A DNA stretch of 6,164 nucleotides, from assembly GCA_905211955.1 (NCBI GenBank), contig CAJMCT010000060.1, forward strand, positions 1 through 6,164, read 5' to 3'. Made by a program: the position numbers and the translations under genes. Shown here piece by piece: positions 4,909-6,164 of this stretch. Source of the stretch: an uncultured Eubacteriales bacterium (lineage in GTDB: Bacteria > Bacillota > Clostridia > Christensenellales > Borkfalkiaceae). The notes below the pieces were generated by a model. That model was not told the origin of the DNA, did not search any database, and was given only the letters and a program-made list of their open reading frames with translations. Numbering within the stretch: position 1 is the first letter of the stretch; each line of letters begins with the position of its first letter.

Positions 4909-4933
4909 AAAATATCCCAATTCGGGATATTTT
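4909..4933 (+). repeat. Second inverted repeat at the start of the zinc-ribbon gene transcript
   Basis: The arms AAAATATCCC (4909-4918) and GGGATATTTT (4924-4933) pair perfectly over ten bases with loop AATTC. It overlaps the expected transcription start (about 4914) and ends five bases before the AAGGAG ribosome-binding site (4938-4943). It could be a further protein-binding site or a 5' mRNA hairpin. The short T run after it is too weak for a convincing terminator. Confidence 0.55.
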
Positions 4934-4950
4934 ATACAAGGAGAAGAAGA

Positions 4951-6164
4951 ATGGAAGAAATGGAGACAAAAGCAATACGTTGTCCACAATGTGGCTCGAC
5001 TGACGTCACTATGTTTACTGAAGATTTGGGCAAATGTAATAATTGTGATGCTAACGTGATATTGCCTAAAACTAAGGAAGTTGTAAACGTTAAAAACGAG
5101 TTTCATATTGAACAAAGTGCAAAAAAAGACGTGAGTTATGGTGTAATAAAGAAAGAATATAGCGGTTCTGACTTTTTAAGAAAAACCTTAATTTCAATAG
5201 CGTCTGACCCAAGAACACCTGAAAACATTTTAAGCAGTAGTTTTGAGCCTGTAAAAGTTTCTACTGAGCAATATTTAATGGTGGATGGCGATGCAAGTAT
5301 AACTTATTCGGCAACGATAGGATATGACAAAAAGATAGAATATCGAGAGTGGGACAATTATAAAAAAGAATATGTCAAGAAAACAAAAACTGAAACCGAA
5401 TGGCAACCGTATAGTGGTATTCATAGCGGAAACTATGTTGAGTGTGTAAATAACGTAGCAGGTGATAAAATTTCTATTATGGAAAACCAGTTTGTTCTTT
5501 CTATGATGTCAATCAAAAAGGGTAGTATAGTTGATGTTCAAGACGTCGATTTTAAGGCTGTAATGCCTGAAGAACCGCAGTTGAACGCGATTGAAAGAGC
5601 AAAGAGAAAAATGCGTTATTCTTGTGAAGCAGAAGCAAAGCATAATCTTCCTGGAGATAGAAATAAAGATTTTCACGCGAATGGTACGGCAAAAGTAAAC
5701 AGTATTACGTCATTATCTGCGCCTGTTTATAATATTGATTATACTTACTCTGGCAAAAAAATAAGAAATAAAGCGTTTGCTTTTGGTAATTATAATAGGG
5801 TTGGTGGAACGGTTGATACATCACAAAATATTATGAATGCGGTAAACGAAAAAACTAAAGTCTTTGATATAATATCAATAGTAGGCTTCTCTGCGGTTGC
5901 GTTATTAATGTTAATAAGTATTATAGCAGGGTGGAGCGGGCTTTTAACTTTGTTTTGTTTGCCTTGTATAGGTTGGAAAGTTTTCACCTATCTAAACTTT
6001 AAGAAGATTATTAACAATATAGTTCAAATTAATCAAGAGAATAAAAAAGCAAGTTTAATTTCAAAGTTAAAACAAAACAATTTAGCACCTTTAACTAGTG
6101 GAGAAGAGAGAGCGTTTATTGCTAAGGGGAAAGATTTGCCCCGTACAAAACATAAAATTAGAAC
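4951..6164 (+). CDS. Uncharacterised zinc-ribbon membrane protein (runs off the right edge)
   Basis: This is an open frame of 404 codons with no stop before the window ends. AAGGAG (4938-4943) lies seven bases before the ATG. A zinc ribbon is clear at the N-terminus: CPQC at residues 11-14 and CNNC at 29-32. A long soluble region follows (about 60-300), rich in beta-prone and charged stretches; it includes SDFLRKTLISIASDPRTPE (62-80), YLMVDGDASITYSATIGY (118-135) and TEWQPYSGIHSGNYVE (140-166 region). Two hydrophobic helices follow (about 307-326 and 329-347) with cysteines C336 and C339, then a lysine-rich tail (351-404). No signal peptide is seen, so the zinc ribbon and tail are probably cytosolic on either side of a membrane hairpin. 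The style resembles proteins labelled only as 'TFIIB-type zinc ribbon-containing' in Firmicutes, which I recall from memory. I do not know its function. Its partner is the divergent XRE repressor. Confidence 0.88.
   Translation, partial: MEEMETKAIRCPQCGSTDVTMFTEDLGKCNNCDANVILPKTKEVVNVKNEFHIEQSAKKDVSYGVIKKEYSGSDFLRKTLISIASDPRTPENILSSSFEPVKVSTEQYLMVDGDASITYSATIGYDKKIEYREWDNYKKEYVKKTKTETEWQPYSGIHSGNYVECVNNVAGDKISIMENQFVLSMMSIKKGSIVDVQDVDFKAVMPEEPQLNAIERAKRKMRYSCEAEAKHNLPGDRNKDFHANGTAKVNSITSLSAPVYNIDYTYSGKKIRNKAFAFGNYNRVGGTVDTSQNIMNAVNEKTKVFDIISIVGFSAVALLMLISIIAGWSGLLTLFCLPCIGWKVFTYLNFKKIINNIVQINQENKKASLISKLKQNNLAPLTSGEERAFIAKGKDLPRTKHKIR

Noticed and set aside
4909..4933. Inverted repeat as an intrinsic terminator or attenuator
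   Set aside because: The T run after the stem is only four bases and partly within the stem, followed by A-rich sequence; kept as an unexplained repeat instead.
4888..5115. A 75-codon minus-strand frame over the start of the zinc-ribbon gene
   Set aside because: It reads through the operator and both promoters and is antisense to the CPQC/CNNC zinc ribbon, which is clearly coding.
5790..5987. A 65-codon minus-strand frame
   Set aside because: Antisense to the transmembrane part of the zinc-ribbon protein; no ribosome-binding site or motif.
1..6164. CRISPR array, insertion sequence, tRNA or rRNA gene
   Set aside because: No regularly spaced repeats, transposase motifs, terminal inverted repeats or recognisable RNA-gene cores were seen.

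Overview
The window reads as a piece of a low-GC Clostridia-like (Firmicutes/Bacillota) genome, probably an anaerobe. It has a SpoVG homologue, a MurC, an LDH-type dehydrogenase with a near-consensus vegetative promoter, a yybP-ykoY riboswitch with an intrinsic terminator, strong Shine-Dalgarno sites and a small XRE repressor. The left end (1-350, minus strand) is the start of a ribosomal protein S1 gene. Its sequence style looks more like Planctomycetes/Verrucomicrobia/Lentisphaerae S1 than the Clostridia I know, so this end may be transferred DNA or an assembly join.

Layout: a partial S1 gene on the minus strand (1-350); a 321-bp stretch without genes that holds a probable S1 promoter and leader plus two hairpins downstream of spoVG (351-671); spoVG on the minus strand (672-944); and, divergent from it, murC (1080-2420). 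Then come the ldh-type gene with its own promoter (2512-3471), a 186-bp leader containing a manganese-type yybP-ykoY riboswitch with a mutually exclusive terminator, and a CaCA-family cation exchanger (3658-4620). A shared bidirectional terminator follows. The right end is a divergent pair: a 68-aa XRE repressor on the minus strand (4662-4868) and, on the plus strand, an uncharacterised zinc-ribbon membrane protein (4951 to the window end, still open).

Two regulatory units stand out. First, the riboswitch: P1 and the terminator share one strand, so ligand binding should turn the exchanger ON, which points to Mn2+ export. No other terminator lies between ldh and this leader, so the riboswitch may also decide where ldh transcripts end. 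Second, the XRE/zinc-ribbon pair: a perfect 8-bp inverted repeat spans both opposing -10 boxes, and the plus-strand promoter is a full consensus (TTGACA, 17 bp, TATAAT). This has the form of an autoregulated repressor holding down a strong promoter for a membrane protein of unknown function, and it is the best candidate here for an undescribed system. The dehydrogenase is also notable: it has arginine at the residue that separates malate from lactate dehydrogenases, and it lacks the residues of the usual bacterial FBP allosteric site.
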